Assembly: GCF_016741815.1 (NCBI RefSeq)
Contig: NZ_JAERRJ010000012.1
Location: 1-64,000, forward strand
DNA: 64,000 nt
DNA from: Nocardia acididurans
Lineage (GTDB): Bacteria > Actinomycetota > Actinomycetes > Mycobacteriales > Mycobacteriaceae
Direction of reading: 5' to 3'
A program made the translations under genes and the position numbers. The notes beneath the pieces are model-generated. The model was not told where the DNA came from. It ran no database searches and saw nothing but the letters and a program-made list of their open reading frames with translations. Shown here piece by piece: positions 51,081-59,904 of this stretch. Numbering within the stretch: the first letter of the stretch is position 1; each line of letters begins with the position of its first letter.

Positions 51081-51827
51081 TTGTCGCCGCATAGTCGTAA
51101 TGTCCGTCCCGCCTGGCTTCGAGCAGTGGTGGCGGCCGGTTCGGCCGCTGTCGCCCTCGCCGCCGCGATCGGCGTCGCCGAAGCGCGGCCGATCGGGCCG
51201 TTCGAGGTGGGCGGGGCCATCGAGGCGGAATACGACCGCGCGGGTGGTGAGGCGTTCTTCGGCGAGCCGCTCGGGCCCGAGACGGATGCCGCGGGTGGCG
51301 GCAAGAAGCAGGACTTCGCCAACAATGTGTCCATCTACTGGACTCCGGCGACCGACGCGCATTACGTCGGCGGGGCGATCCGCGACAAGTGGAACAATCT
51401 GGCCTCGGTGAACGGAATCCTGAAGTACCCGACCGCGGATGAGGGGGCTACCGGAAAACCCGGGCGCTACCAGCCGTTCCAGGGCGGCATCATCTACTGG
51501 TCGATCGGCACGGCCACCCATTCGGTGACCGGGAACATGCTGGCGAAGTACGGCACCGTCGGGTGGGAGAACAGCCCGCTCGGATTCCCGCTCACCGACG
51601 AGACCGCCGCGGGCAAGGGGCGCGGGCAGCTCTTCGAGGGTGGGGCCATGTACTCCACGCAGGGCACGGGCACCCATATCGTGTGGGGCGCGATCCGCGA
51701 CGACTGGGTTCGCAACGGCGCCGAGAACGGCCGCTACGGCCTGCCCAAGGGCGACGAGTACGACTACGAGGGCGGCAAGGCGCAGGACTTCCAGGGCGGG
51801 CGCATCGTCTGGCAGCCTTCGTCGTAG
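51081..51827 (+). CDS. Secreted LGFP-repeat protein
   Basis: This 248-residue exported protein has a basic N-terminus, a hydrophobic signal (AVVAAGSAAVALAAAIGVAEA) and four LGFP repeats of about 52 residues. Each repeat is built as GGAI...Y, (F/L)G(F/E)PL, then FQGG.IYW and a terminal THxV. LGFP modules are thought to bind the cell wall of mycolic-acid bacteria. The start TTG 51081 is chosen because GGGAG lies five bases before it; TTG 51069 would overlap that site. It is monocistronic, downstream of repeat copy B. No catalytic domain is fused, so it may be purely structural. Confidence 0.88.
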   Translation: MSPHSRNVRPAWLRAVVAAGSAAVALAAAIGVAEARPIGPFEVGGAIEAEYDRAGGEAFFGEPLGPETDAAGGGKKQDFANNVSIYWTPATDAHYVGGAIRDKWNNLASVNGILKYPTADEGATGKPGRYQPFQGGIIYWSIGTATHSVTGNMLAKYGTVGWENSPLGFPLTDETAAGKGRGQLFEGGAMYSTQGTGTHIVWGAIRDDWVRNGAENGRYGLPKGDEYDYEGGKAQDFQGGRIVWQPSS

Positions 51828-51911
51828 GTGGTGCCCGCAGTCGGCAGGTGGTGCCCGACTATGACTCGACCCGCACCGTGCTCGGTGCAGGTCGTCGTGT
51901 TTCCGCGTGGG

Positions 51912-52883
51912 TCAGGCGTTTTCGCGCAGGTCGAGGATGCGGGCGAGGGCGTGCTCGAGCGCGTAGTTCGCATCCGCCGCACCGCCTTTGACGTCGCCGT
52001 TCAATCCGGCGACGACCTGGAGTGCCGCGCCGATGGACGCGCCGTTCCAGCCGCGCGCCTGCCCCTGCGCCTTCTTGACCTTCCACGGCGGCATGCCGAG
52101 ATCACCGGCGAGTTTGAACGGGTCGCCGCGCCCGGCCGAGCCGACGCGGGCGATGGTGTGCACGGAGTCCGCGAGCGCGTCCGCCAGCAGGACGGCCGGG
52201 ACACCGCGATCCATGGCCCAGCGCAGCGCCTCCATGGCGGCCGCCCGATCTCCCGACACGGCGAGGTCGGCCACATCGAACCCCGACACCTCGGCCTTGC
52301 CCGAGTAGTACTGCCGCACCGCCGCCACATCGATCTTGCCGCCGGTGTCGGCCGCCAACTGTGAACTGGCCGCGGCCAATTCCCGCAGATCCGATCCGAC
52401 CGCCTCGATCAGCGCCTGCACCACATCCGCCGACACCCGCACATTCGCGGCCCGGAACTCGTTGCGCACGAACTCCACCCGCTCCCCCGCCTTGGTCAGC
52501 TTCGCGCAGTTGTGCACCTGGGCCCCCAGCTTCTGCAGCGCGGGAGCCAGCGCCTTGGCCCGCCCGCCCCCGGAGTGCAGCACCACCAGCACCACGCCCT
52601 CGGGCGGAGCTTGTGCCGCATCCTGGATGACGGCGACCGCGTCCTTGCCCGCCTCGGCCGCCGACTCGAGCACGATCACCCGATCCTCGGCGAACAGCGA
52701 AGGACTCAACAGCTCGGCCAGCTCCGCGGTACTCGCATCCCCCGCCCGCAGCCGATCCACCGGCAACGCCTCCGGACTCGCACTGGCAGCCCGAGCCTGT
52801 GCGGTAATCCCCGCCACAGCCCGATCGATCAACAGTTCCTCGTCACCGAGCACGAGATGCAGGGGCGCGGGTCGTTGGCTCAC
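51912..52883 (-). CDS. holA: DNA polymerase III delta subunit
   Basis: This is the clamp-loader subunit that opens the beta clamp, 323 residues. The degenerate AAA+ domain begins PLHLVLGDEELLIDRAVAGI, followed by LFAEDRVIVLESA and the helical collar region, with AVSGDRAAAMEALRWAMDRG in the C-terminal third. Synteny with Rv2413c next to comEC supports the call. The start is ATG 52883. It lies 123 bp downstream of comEC on the same strand. Confidence 0.93.
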   Translation of the reverse strand: MSQRPAPLHLVLGDEELLIDRAVAGITAQARAASASPEALPVDRLRAGDASTAELAELLSPSLFAEDRVIVLESAAEAGKDAVAVIQDAAQAPPEGVVLVVLHSGGGRAKALAPALQKLGAQVHNCAKLTKAGERVEFVRNEFRAANVRVSADVVQALIEAVGSDLRELAAASSQLAADTGGKIDVAAVRQYYSGKAEVSGFDVADLAVSGDRAAAMEALRWAMDRGVPAVLLADALADSVHTIARVGSAGRGDPFKLAGDLGMPPWKVKKAQGQARGWNGASIGAALQVVAGLNGDVKGGAADANYALEHALARILDLRENA

Positions 52884-53006
52884 GCCCCGATCCTACGAGC
52901 CCGCCCCGACAACCCCACCACCCGTCACCCGCCTGCCCCGCAAAGACCTGCCATCACCGGCAATCACGCCGACCGCAGCGCACGCGCCGCTCTGTCCTTG
53001 CCCCGG

Positions 53007-54797
53007 CTATCCGCCTGCGGGAAGGCCGCGAACCACCGCACCGGAACGCCGCGCGCGCGGCACCAGGATCACAGCCGCACAGACCACGGCCGCCACCAGT
53101 CCCGACCGCACCCCGCTCGGCAGCATGACCGAAGCCCCCAGCGCGGCGGCACGGTCGGACACGGTCAACAGCCACCACAGTGGCGGCCCGGCCGCGTACA
53201 ACACCAGCTCCGCCGGCGGCGACCAGGCACAGGCCAGGAGCGCGCCCGCCGCACCCAGCACCGTGATCGGCGCGATCACCGGCCCCACCAGTACGTTCAC
53301 CGCGATGCCGACAAGGCTGAGATGCCCGGTCAGCGCGACGATGACCGGAGTGGTGACGACGAAGGCAGCGGCGGCCACCGCGACGGCTGCGGCGAGCGGC
53401 CGCCAACACCCATGCGCCACAAGCCGATCCGCCCACCCCGGCGCGAGTACCACCAACCCGGCGGTAGCCAGCACGGACAACGCGAACCCGGCATCCACCG
53501 CCAATCCCGGCGACCAGGCGAGCAACCCGAGTACAGCGGCACACAGCGCCGGTAGCGCCTGCTTCCGATACCCCGTGCACAAGCCCAGCAGCCCAACGCC
53601 TCCCATCACCGCCGCCCGCAGCACGCTGGGCGAGGGCCGCGCCAGAATCACGAACATCACCAGCGCCACCCCGGCGACGACTACGGCCACCCGTAGGTCC
53701 ACGGTGAGCGCCCGCAACGAAAGCAGCACGGCCCCCAGCAAAATCGTCACATTGGCACCGCTGACAGCGGTCAGGTGAGCGAGATCAACTTTCTTGAAGT
53801 CCTCCCGCACCTCCTCCGGCAGCCGCGACGTATCCCCGATGACCAACCCCGGCAGCAGCCCCGCCGCCTCCTCCGACAGCGACTCCTGCGCCGCCGCAGC
53901 GAATTTCGCCCGCACCACCCCCGCTGCCCGCTGCCACCACGCCGCCTCCCCCACCACCGCGGGCGCATCCTGCGCCCGCAGCACGCCCACCGTGAGATCA
54001 GCCCGCCACGCCCGATCCACGCGAGCGCGAAACACCACCCGCTGCCCCGGCAGCAGCCCCCGCCACCCGCCTTCCCCGGAGATCACGATCACCCGCCCGC
54101 CCACCCGGGTCGACATCACCCCATCCCGGAACTCGACGAGCTCGGCCGGCATCATCCACTGCCGCTTTCCGAACCGCTTGGCAGGCAGCGCCTTCGGATC
54201 ATCCGAGGCCACCACTGTCGCCCACACGTCCCCACCCCGGACCACCGCCCGCAGCGGATGCGTCTCCACCCGATACTCACGCCACGCCGCGGCCGCCGCG
54301 AACCCCGCCCCCACCAACAACGCCCCGACCAGCACCGAACCAACCCCCGCCCGGCACCCGTTCGCCCGGACCCGCCACACACGCCACGCAACGGCCGACA
54401 CTCCACCCACCATCGCGACCGCCAACCCGACGCGCGGCCCCCCAATGGTCGCGGCGACCACCCCACCCAGCGATACCCCGATCACCAGCAGCCCCACCCG
54501 GCCGCGTGGCTCCCGCCGCATACGAACGCCGACCGTCCCGGATGCCCGAAACATCAACCCCCACAGCACAACCCCGGCGACCCCGCACCCGATTGCCACC
54601 ATCGCGCCAACTCGCCACCCCGCCACGATCGCGGTAATCGTCGTACCCCAGCAACACAGCGCCGCCGGAACCAGGCGCACATCCAGCGCCGCATCGACCT
54701 CGTTCTCCCCCTGACCACCTGCCACGGCACCGGGCCGTGACGTCTGCCGGAACGCGCTACCCGATGCTGAAACTCCGCGGTTTCCGTTGTTACGCAT
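53007..54797 (-). CDS. comEC: ComEC/Rec2-family DNA-uptake channel protein
   Basis: This polytopic membrane protein of the competence channel family has about 596 residues. An N-terminal membrane cluster is followed by the OB-like loop (VVASDDPKALPAKRFGKR), then the competence helices with GLLPGLVIGDTSRLPEEV and HLTAVSGANVTIL, the family hallmark. The C-terminal metallo-beta-lactamase nuclease domain of many ComEC proteins is absent, as in mycobacterial Rv2414c. The start ATG 54797 is tentative: the open frame extends to GTG 54938 through an 18-bp repeat array that is unlikely to be coding. It follows comEA on the same strand. Confidence 0.88.
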   Translation of the reverse strand: MRNNGNRGVSASGSAFRQTSRPGAVAGGQGENEVDAALDVRLVPAALCCWGTTITAIVAGWRVGAMVAIGCGVAGVVLWGLMFRASGTVGVRMRREPRGRVGLLVIGVSLGGVVAATIGGPRVGLAVAMVGGVSAVAWRVWRVRANGCRAGVGSVLVGALLVGAGFAAAAAWREYRVETHPLRAVVRGGDVWATVVASDDPKALPAKRFGKRQWMMPAELVEFRDGVMSTRVGGRVIVISGEGGWRGLLPGQRVVFRARVDRAWRADLTVGVLRAQDAPAVVGEAAWWQRAAGVVRAKFAAAAQESLSEEAAGLLPGLVIGDTSRLPEEVREDFKKVDLAHLTAVSGANVTILLGAVLLSLRALTVDLRVAVVVAGVALVMFVILARPSPSVLRAAVMGGVGLLGLCTGYRKQALPALCAAVLGLLAWSPGLAVDAGFALSVLATAGLVVLAPGWADRLVAHGCWRPLAAAVAVAAAAFVVTTPVIVALTGHLSLVGIAVNVLVGPVIAPITVLGAAGALLACAWSPPAELVLYAAGPPLWWLLTVSDRAAALGASVMLPSGVRSGLVAAVVCAAVILVPRARRSGAVVRGLPAGG

Positions 54798-54865
54798 CCA
54801 GACTCCACGCACGAGCAGGTCGATGCTTCCCTCGCCTCCCCATCGCACCAGGATCCGATCCGCCT

Positions 54866-54988
54866 CGCGTACCCGAAGGGCCGCGCGTGTCCGAGGGGCC
54901 ACGCGTGTCCGAGGGGCCGCGCGTGTCCGAGGGGCCACGCGTGTCCGAGGGGCCTCGCGTGTCCGAAGGGCCGCGCGTGTCCGAAGGC
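54866..54988. repeat. 18-bp minisatellite between comEA and comEC
   Basis: Six clean copies and one partial copy of an 18-bp unit CGCGTGTCCGAGGGGCCN run in tandem from 54866. Copies differ mainly at the last base (G/A/T) and at one A/G. Because 18 is a multiple of three, all frames stay open. The rest of the 54798-55133 gap shows no gene. Confidence 0.93.
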
Positions 54989-55133
54989 CGATGTGGCCGC
55001 CGATCCGGTCGCGCCGGCTCGCTACAGCGGTGCGCGCATCGGTCGCCGCGCTCCGCGCGAAACTGCACCCCGCTCAGAGCGGCCGAGCAGGTTCCGGTTA
55101 CCGGCTGCTCGGGGAACTCGTGCGGTGCGGTGG

Positions 55134-56063
55134 TCATACCGTCACCGCGTTGCGGAGGCGGGCGAGGCGGGAGGGGCCGATGCCGTCTACCTCGGCGAGC
55201 TGGTCGACCGAGGTGAAGCGGCCGTGCTGGGTGCGCCAGGCGAGGATGGCGCGGGCGGTGACGGGGCCTACCCCGGGGAGGGCGTCGAGTTCGGCTTCGG
55301 TGGCGGTGTTGAGGTCGACTTTGGCGGGAGTGCCTGTGGGGCGGGGGGATTCGCCGGTGGCGGCGATGCCCGTGGCTTGGGCGGCGTTGGTGAGGGTGCT
55401 GCCGAGTTGGGGAGTGCCGGGGGTGGGGTCGGTGCGGCCGATGACTATCTGGTCGCCGTCGCGGAGGGGTTGGGCGAGGTTGAGGCCGGAGAGGTCGGCT
55501 TCCGGATGGGGCGATGCGGCTTTGACGGCGTCGGCGATGCGGGCCCCGGGCGGGAAGCGGCGCAGGCCGCCGTGCTCGACCAGGCCGACGACGCTCACCA
55601 CCACTTCGGCGGCCGGGGACGGTTTGCCGGAGGTCGTGGTCGAGGGTGGGGTGGGCCCGTCCGGGGGAAGCCGGTGCTCGCGGTTGGTGTCGGTTGCGGC
55701 GGCGGGCGTGATCGGCGGGACCGGGCGGGTTACCGGTTTCTGCTGGAAGGACGCCGTTGCGGCGAGCAGGACCGCGATGACGCCGAGGGCGGCGAGGATG
55801 AGGACGCCGCGTGGCCCGGGATCCCAGCGGGTGCCGTGGAAGCGGGCCGGAACCAGGCGTTCATGCCAGCGTTCGGTGAAATCGGGTGGATCGGACTGCC
55901 ATGTGGGGGAAGGGGATTCGGCTCGCCGAGGGCGGCCGGGGCTGTCGGTCCAGTCGTCGGCGTGGCAGTCGCGATGGGAGCGGGCATCGGGTTCGTCGTC
56001 GACGGATTCCTCGTGCCAGCGGGCGGAGTGGGCGCGAGTCGGAGTGAAGTCGGTTCGTGGCAT
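55134..56063 (-). CDS. comEA: ComEA-family helix-hairpin-helix DNA-binding protein
   Basis: This 309-residue membrane-anchored protein has a cytoplasmic charged tail (1-85), one transmembrane helix (about 88-105, GVLILAALGVIAVLLAATASF), a Pro/Thr-rich linker, a SLBB domain (about 150-215, VVSVVGLVEHGGLRRFPPGARI, DGDQIVIG) and a double helix-hairpin-helix C-terminus (VDLNTATEAELDALPGVGPVTARAI and VDGIGPSRLARL). It binds double-stranded DNA for uptake by ComEC in competence systems. The start ATG 56063 is chosen over TTG 56090. No pilin or ComFA genes are near. Confidence 0.92.
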   Translation of the reverse strand: MPRTDFTPTRAHSARWHEESVDDEPDARSHRDCHADDWTDSPGRPRRAESPSPTWQSDPPDFTERWHERLVPARFHGTRWDPGPRGVLILAALGVIAVLLAATASFQQKPVTRPVPPITPAAATDTNREHRLPPDGPTPPSTTTSGKPSPAAEVVVSVVGLVEHGGLRRFPPGARIADAVKAASPHPEADLSGLNLAQPLRDGDQIVIGRTDPTPGTPQLGSTLTNAAQATGIAATGESPRPTGTPAKVDLNTATEAELDALPGVGPVTARAILAWRTQHGRFTSVDQLAEVDGIGPSRLARLRNAVTV

Positions 56064-56180
56064 GGGGCCACGGTAGGGCTGCGGCAGCACCGGCCCACGA
56101 CGGCGACCTGGGGTTTCCGCCGGGCCTGTGGATGACGAAAAGTGTTGTGAACAGCCCGATTCCGGACCCGAAAGCGCAGG

Positions 56181-57023
56181 TCAGCCGCAGCCGCCGGGGA
56201 CAACCAGAGCACCGACGGCACCGACACCGAGATGGATTCCCAGGGTCGGTCCGAACTCGGCGATGATCAGCTCCCGGATGCCGGGGATCAGCTCGCGCAA
56301 CTGGGCGGCGATGGTGTTGGCCGCCTCCTCCGCGCCGAGGTGCTGGACGGCCACGGTCGCGCCGTCGTCCCCGGCCGCGTCCACCGCTGCCGCGATGAGT
56401 TTCGTGAACGCCTTCGACCGGGTGCGGGCCTTCTCCCGCAGTTCCAGACGCCCGTCCACCATCTGCAGGATGGGTTTGGTGACCAGTTCGGTGCCGAAGA
56501 AGGCGGCGGCGCTGCTCAATCGGCCGGAGCGGCGCAGTTGTTCGGTGCGGTTGACCACGATGAAGGCGCGGCTGCGCACGGAGGCCGCCACCGCCGTGTC
56601 GTAGATGACGTCCAGCGGCGCACCGGTGCGGGCGCGGCGGGCGGCGGCCAGCACACAGAGGCCGGTGCCGATACCGGCGCTCAGCGAATCCACCAGGCGG
56701 ACGCGATCGGCGGCGTCCATATCGCGGACGGCCTGGCGGCCCGCCTCCCAGGTGCCCGAGAGCTGACGCGAAAGATGGACGGCCACAACGCCGTCGCCGT
56801 CGCTGAGCTCCAGGGCGCGTTCGTAGACGGCGCGCAGGTCACCCGGCGAGGCGGCCGAGGTGGTGACCGTGGCGGAGCCGTAGTCGATCTCGCATTCGTC
56901 GACGCCCTCACGGATTTCGCGATCGTCGACGAGGACGTGCAGGGGGACGGTGAGGATGCCGAGTTCGGCGGTCAGGTCGGCGGGCAGGCTGGCCGACGAG
57001 TCGGTGACAACGACCACGGCCAT
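56181..57023 (-). CDS. DegV-family fatty-acid-binding protein
   Basis: This 280-residue protein of the DegV (FakB) family has VVTDSSASLPADL at the start, a central TSAASPGDLRAVYE and VHLSRQLSGTWEAG. The family binds a fatty acid and, in Firmicutes, presents it to FakA kinase; no FakA is adjacent here. The start is ATG 57023. It is 17 bp after octT on the same strand, so it is the last gene of the nadD-rsfS-gpgP-octT-degV run. Confidence 0.92.
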   Translation of the reverse strand: MAVVVVTDSSASLPADLTAELGILTVPLHVLVDDREIREGVDECEIDYGSATVTTSAASPGDLRAVYERALELSDGDGVVAVHLSRQLSGTWEAGRQAVRDMDAADRVRLVDSLSAGIGTGLCVLAAARRARTGAPLDVIYDTAVAASVRSRAFIVVNRTEQLRRSGRLSSAAAFFGTELVTKPILQMVDGRLELREKARTRSKAFTKLIAAAVDAAGDDGATVAVQHLGAEEAANTIAAQLRELIPGIRELIIAEFGPTLGIHLGVGAVGALVVPGGCG

Positions 57024-57040
57024 CGGCTAGCGGTCCTCCC

Positions 57041-58138
57041 TCATGCAGTCCGGCCCTCGCGGGCGGACGCCTCCGACAGCACCTTGACCATGGCGCGGGC
57101 GACGGCGCTGTGCCCCTCCCAGCCCCAGTGGATGCCGTCCGGATTGGCTTCCCCGTGGAAGACGTTGTCGCGCACGGCTTCTCCGAGGTCGACCAGCGGC
57201 ACCGAGTGCTCGGCGGCCCACTTCTCGACCGCGGCGACCATGGGCTCGCGCCCGGTGTGCACGCAGGCGTACGCCTCGCACTTGTGCACGGACGGAAGCA
57301 CTCCCACGACCGGCAGTTCGGGCCGCAACTGCGCCAGCGAGTTTCGCGACTGCTCCAGGTAGTCGACGCTCACCGACGGCGGCAGCGCCACCGGCCACCC
57401 CAGCGGAGAAAGCTTGGGCTGCAACCAGTTGTAGGCATCCCGCACCCGCCGCCGCAATCCGGCCGGTCGCACATACCGGATCAGCTCCCGCAGCGCGGTC
57501 GGCAGCGGTGAGGGCAGCGAATCCATTCCACCAGTGGCGAATACGACCGCACCGGCGCGCGGCACGGCAGCCCACACCCGGGGATCCCCGATCAACGCCC
57601 AGTAGGCATCCCGGCACGTCCACCCGATCCGAGCCACCAACTCGACATCCCAGTCGAGCTCGGCCGCAACCAGATTCGGCCAGATTCGCGGATGATCGGC
57701 AGCCAGGCCGCCTTTGGGTCCGAAGTACGCCAGCGAATCCGCGATGACCACCAGCACTTTGCGCTCGGCGGCCTCCCCGTCGCCCGCGGCCGAAACCTCC
57801 CCGGCGGCCGATGCCGAACCTGCCTGCGCCCCATCGGATGCGGCGTGCCCGGCTGCCGACACGACCTGGTCCGCACCGGCACCGCCGGAGGACGCGGCCG
57901 CATCCGAGCCCGCTGCGGCGCGATCGACATGCGCCGCGGTGGATGCGCCGGTACCGGCGGGTTCCGCGGCCGAGTCGTCCGCGCTATCGCCTTCGGCCGC
58001 AACCGTTTCCGGCGAGTCCTGCGGCGCGGTGCCGCCGAAGAGTGCGTCCGGGAGTGCCCGGACCTTCTTCACCTCGCTGGCCCGCCGGAGCAGTTCGTCG
58101 GAGACCTGCCGTTCGCCGGAGCTCTCATCAGAGGACAT
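57041..58138 (-). CDS. octT: Diglucosylglycerate octanoyltransferase (OctT-like SGNH acyltransferase)
   Basis: This 365-residue enzyme is of the GDSL/SGNH fold, with VVIADSLAYFG (nucleophile S135), FATGGMDSLPS and the C-terminal DGIHWGWEGH (Asp-His of the triad). By synteny and similarity it is the counterpart of Rv2418c, which octanoylates diglucosylglycerate in early methylglucose lipopolysaccharide synthesis. The neighbouring gpgP acts two steps earlier. An Ala/Ser/Asp-rich low-complexity stretch (about 39-125) makes it roughly 110 residues longer than the mycobacterial enzyme. The start is ATG 58138, overlapping the gpgP stop by 11 bases. Confidence 0.85.
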   Translation of the reverse strand: MSSDESSGERQVSDELLRRASEVKKVRALPDALFGGTAPQDSPETVAAEGDSADDSAAEPAGTGASTAAHVDRAAAGSDAAASSGGAGADQVVSAAGHAASDGAQAGSASAAGEVSAAGDGEAAERKVLVVIADSLAYFGPKGGLAADHPRIWPNLVAAELDWDVELVARIGWTCRDAYWALIGDPRVWAAVPRAGAVVFATGGMDSLPSPLPTALRELIRYVRPAGLRRRVRDAYNWLQPKLSPLGWPVALPPSVSVDYLEQSRNSLAQLRPELPVVGVLPSVHKCEAYACVHTGREPMVAAVEKWAAEHSVPLVDLGEAVRDNVFHGEANPDGIHWGWEGHSAVARAMVKVLSEASAREGRTA

Positions 58139-58793
58139 CTGGTGCTACCTTCGCCGCCGCGTTCCACACATCGAGGCGCCAGCCGGGCCGTTCGATGCTC
58201 GGACCGTGGCTGCTCAGTTGCACCCAGCTGGTGTTGGCGAGGCCACCGAGGGCCGGCCAGTTCGCGGGCGGGAGTTCGAGCACTGCCGCGGTCAGCGCCG
58301 CGATCAGCCCGCCGTGCGCAACCAGAAGGATCGTACGACCGGGCCAGTCCTCCCGCTCGTTGAACAGTTCGTGCACGACGGGCAGGGCGCGCGCGCCGAC
58401 CTCGAGTTTGGATTCGCCGCCGGGCGGGGTGAAGGTGGGGTCCATGCGCCACTCTTTGCGCGCGCCCGGATGCTGGGTGTCGACCTCGATGTGGTCGAGC
58501 CCCTCCCATTCGCCCAGGTGGGTTTCACGCAGGCGCGGGTCGGTGACGACCGGCAGTCCGGCGTAGTCGGCCACGGCCAGCGCGGTGTCGTGCGCGCGCT
58601 TGAGGTCCGAGGACACGATGTGGATCAGTTCCCGGCACGCCATATCGGGTGCGCAGTCCTTGGCCTGACGGCGGCCGAGCTCGCTGAGTTCGGTGTCGAT
58701 CTGGCCCTGCATGCGGTCGCTGGCGTTCCATTCGGTCTGCCCGTGCCGCAACAGGATCAGCCGGCGCACACCGGCCATCTTGTCTCTGCTCAC
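58128..58793 (-). CDS. gpgP: Glucosyl-3-phosphoglycerate phosphatase
   Basis: This 221-residue histidine phosphatase has catalytic LRHGQTEWN near the start, SSDLKRAHDTA, a LGEWEGL loop and second-His LVAHGGLIAAL. Position between octT and rsfS matches Rv2419c, which dephosphorylates glucosyl-3-phosphoglycerate to glucosylglycerate for methylglucose lipopolysaccharides. The start is GTG 58793, which overlaps the rsfS stop in GTGA; ATG 58778 is an alternative without a ribosome site. Confidence 0.9.
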   Translation of the reverse strand: MSRDKMAGVRRLILLRHGQTEWNASDRMQGQIDTELSELGRRQAKDCAPDMACRELIHIVSSDLKRAHDTALAVADYAGLPVVTDPRLRETHLGEWEGLDHIEVDTQHPGARKEWRMDPTFTPPGGESKLEVGARALPVVHELFNEREDWPGRTILLVAHGGLIAALTAAVLELPPANWPALGGLANTSWVQLSSHGPSIERPGWRLDVWNAAAKVAPDVL

Positions 58794-59197
58794 TCGTCGT
58801 CCCCGGCCTCGTCGTCCGTCGTGGCGGCCTTGGGCGCGCCGAGTCCTTCGACCGGCACCTGCGGGCAGTCCTTCCACAGCCGCTCCAGGCCGTAGAAGTC
58901 GCGCTCGTCGTTGTGCTGGATGTGGATGACGATCTCGATGTAGTCGAGCAGCGCCCAGCGTCCCTCACGCGTGCCTTCGCGGCGCACCGGCTTGTACCCG
59001 GCCTCGCGCAGCTTCTCCTCGACATTGTCGACGATGGCGTTGACCTGACGCTCGTTGGGCGCGGACGCGATCACGAAGCAGTCGGTGATCACCAGCTGCT
59101 CGGACACGTCGAGCACGACCACGTCGGAGGCGAGTTTCTCGTCCGCCGCCAGTGCCGCCACCGTGGCCATCTTGACCGCTTCGACCGATGCGCTCAC
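58790..59197 (-). CDS. rsfS: Ribosomal silencing factor RsfS
   Basis: This 135-residue protein binds L14 of the large subunit and blocks subunit joining under starvation. Family segments are VVVLDVSEQLVITDCFVIASAPNERQ (hallmark), REGTREGRWALLDYIEIVIHIQ and REFYxLERLW-like RDFYGLERLWKDC. The start GTG 59197 is chosen by family length; it lies four bases after the nadD stop. The C-terminal tail is acidic. Confidence 0.95.
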   Translation of the reverse strand: MSASVEAVKMATVAALAADEKLASDVVVLDVSEQLVITDCFVIASAPNERQVNAIVDNVEEKLREAGYKPVRREGTREGRWALLDYIEIVIHIQHNDERDFYGLERLWKDCPQVPVEGLGAPKAATTDDEAGDDE

Positions 59198-59201
59198 CCT
59201 G

Positions 59202-59852
59202 CTACCTTCCCTCTGCTCTTCCCAGAGCACCGTCTTGCGGCGCGTAGAGCTGCCGCTTCGATATGTATTGCACGACCCCGTCCGGTACGAGGTACCACAC
59301 CGGCCGTCCCTCCCCCGCACGCCGCCGACAGTCACTCGAGGAGATGGCCAGGGCCGGAATCTCGATCATCGTGACGGTGTCGGCGGGGTAATCCTTCAGG
59401 TGGTCGGCCAGGTGGTCGATATTCAATTCGTACCCCGGACGGCTCACTCCGACGAATTTCGCCAGCTCGAACAGTTCGGACCAATCCTGCCATGTGAGGA
59501 TGCTGGCCAGTGCGTCCGCTCCGGTGATGAAGTAGAGATCCGCGTCGGGATGCTGTTCGGCCAGGTCACGCAGGGTGTCGACGGTGTAGGTCTCCTTGCC
59601 CCGGTCGACGTCGGTGCGGCTGACCGAGAAGCGCGGGTTGGAGGCGGTGGCGATGACCGTCATGAGATAGCGGTCCTCCGCCGGGGAAACCATCCGGTCG
59701 GCCTTCTGCCAGGGCTGGCCCGTGGGCACGAACACCACTTCATCCAGATCGAACCGATTGGCCACCTCGGAGGCGGCGACCAGGTGACCGTGGTGGATGG
59801 GATCGAAAGTGCCGCCCATCACCCCCAGCTTGCGGCGACCGTTCGTATGCAC
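59202..59852 (-). CDS. nadD: Nicotinate-nucleotide adenylyltransferase
   Basis: This enzyme makes nicotinic acid adenine dinucleotide from nicotinate mononucleotide and ATP, the substrate of NadE encoded at 16.9 kb. It has 216 residues. The nucleotidylyltransferase motif GGTFDPIHHGHL (HxGH) is near the N-terminus, with VPTGQPWQK, FITGADALASI and the C-terminal ISSSDCRRR (ISSTxIR motif). The start is GTG 59852. It is first in the leftward run with rsfS, gpgP, octT and degV. Confidence 0.96.
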   Translation of the reverse strand: MHTNGRRKLGVMGGTFDPIHHGHLVAASEVANRFDLDEVVFVPTGQPWQKADRMVSPAEDRYLMTVIATASNPRFSVSRTDVDRGKETYTVDTLRDLAEQHPDADLYFITGADALASILTWQDWSELFELAKFVGVSRPGYELNIDHLADHLKDYPADTVTMIEIPALAISSSDCRRRAGEGRPVWYLVPDGVVQYISKRQLYAPQDGALGRAEGR

Positions 59853-59904
59853 GAATCGCGAGCTTACCGGGGGCGATGGGCGGCACTGTGGAGCGGCGGG
59901 GCGA

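Noticed and set aside
52884..53006. tRNA gene in the holA-comEC gap or other intergenic gaps
   Set aside because: No cloverleaf with a TTCRA-type T-loop and matching acceptor stem could be found by eye.
54737..55216. Plus-strand frame encoding a VSEGPR hexapeptide repeat
   Set aside because: Any frame across an 18-bp tandem repeat gives a hexapeptide repeat; there is no ribosome site, signal or conserved flanking domain.
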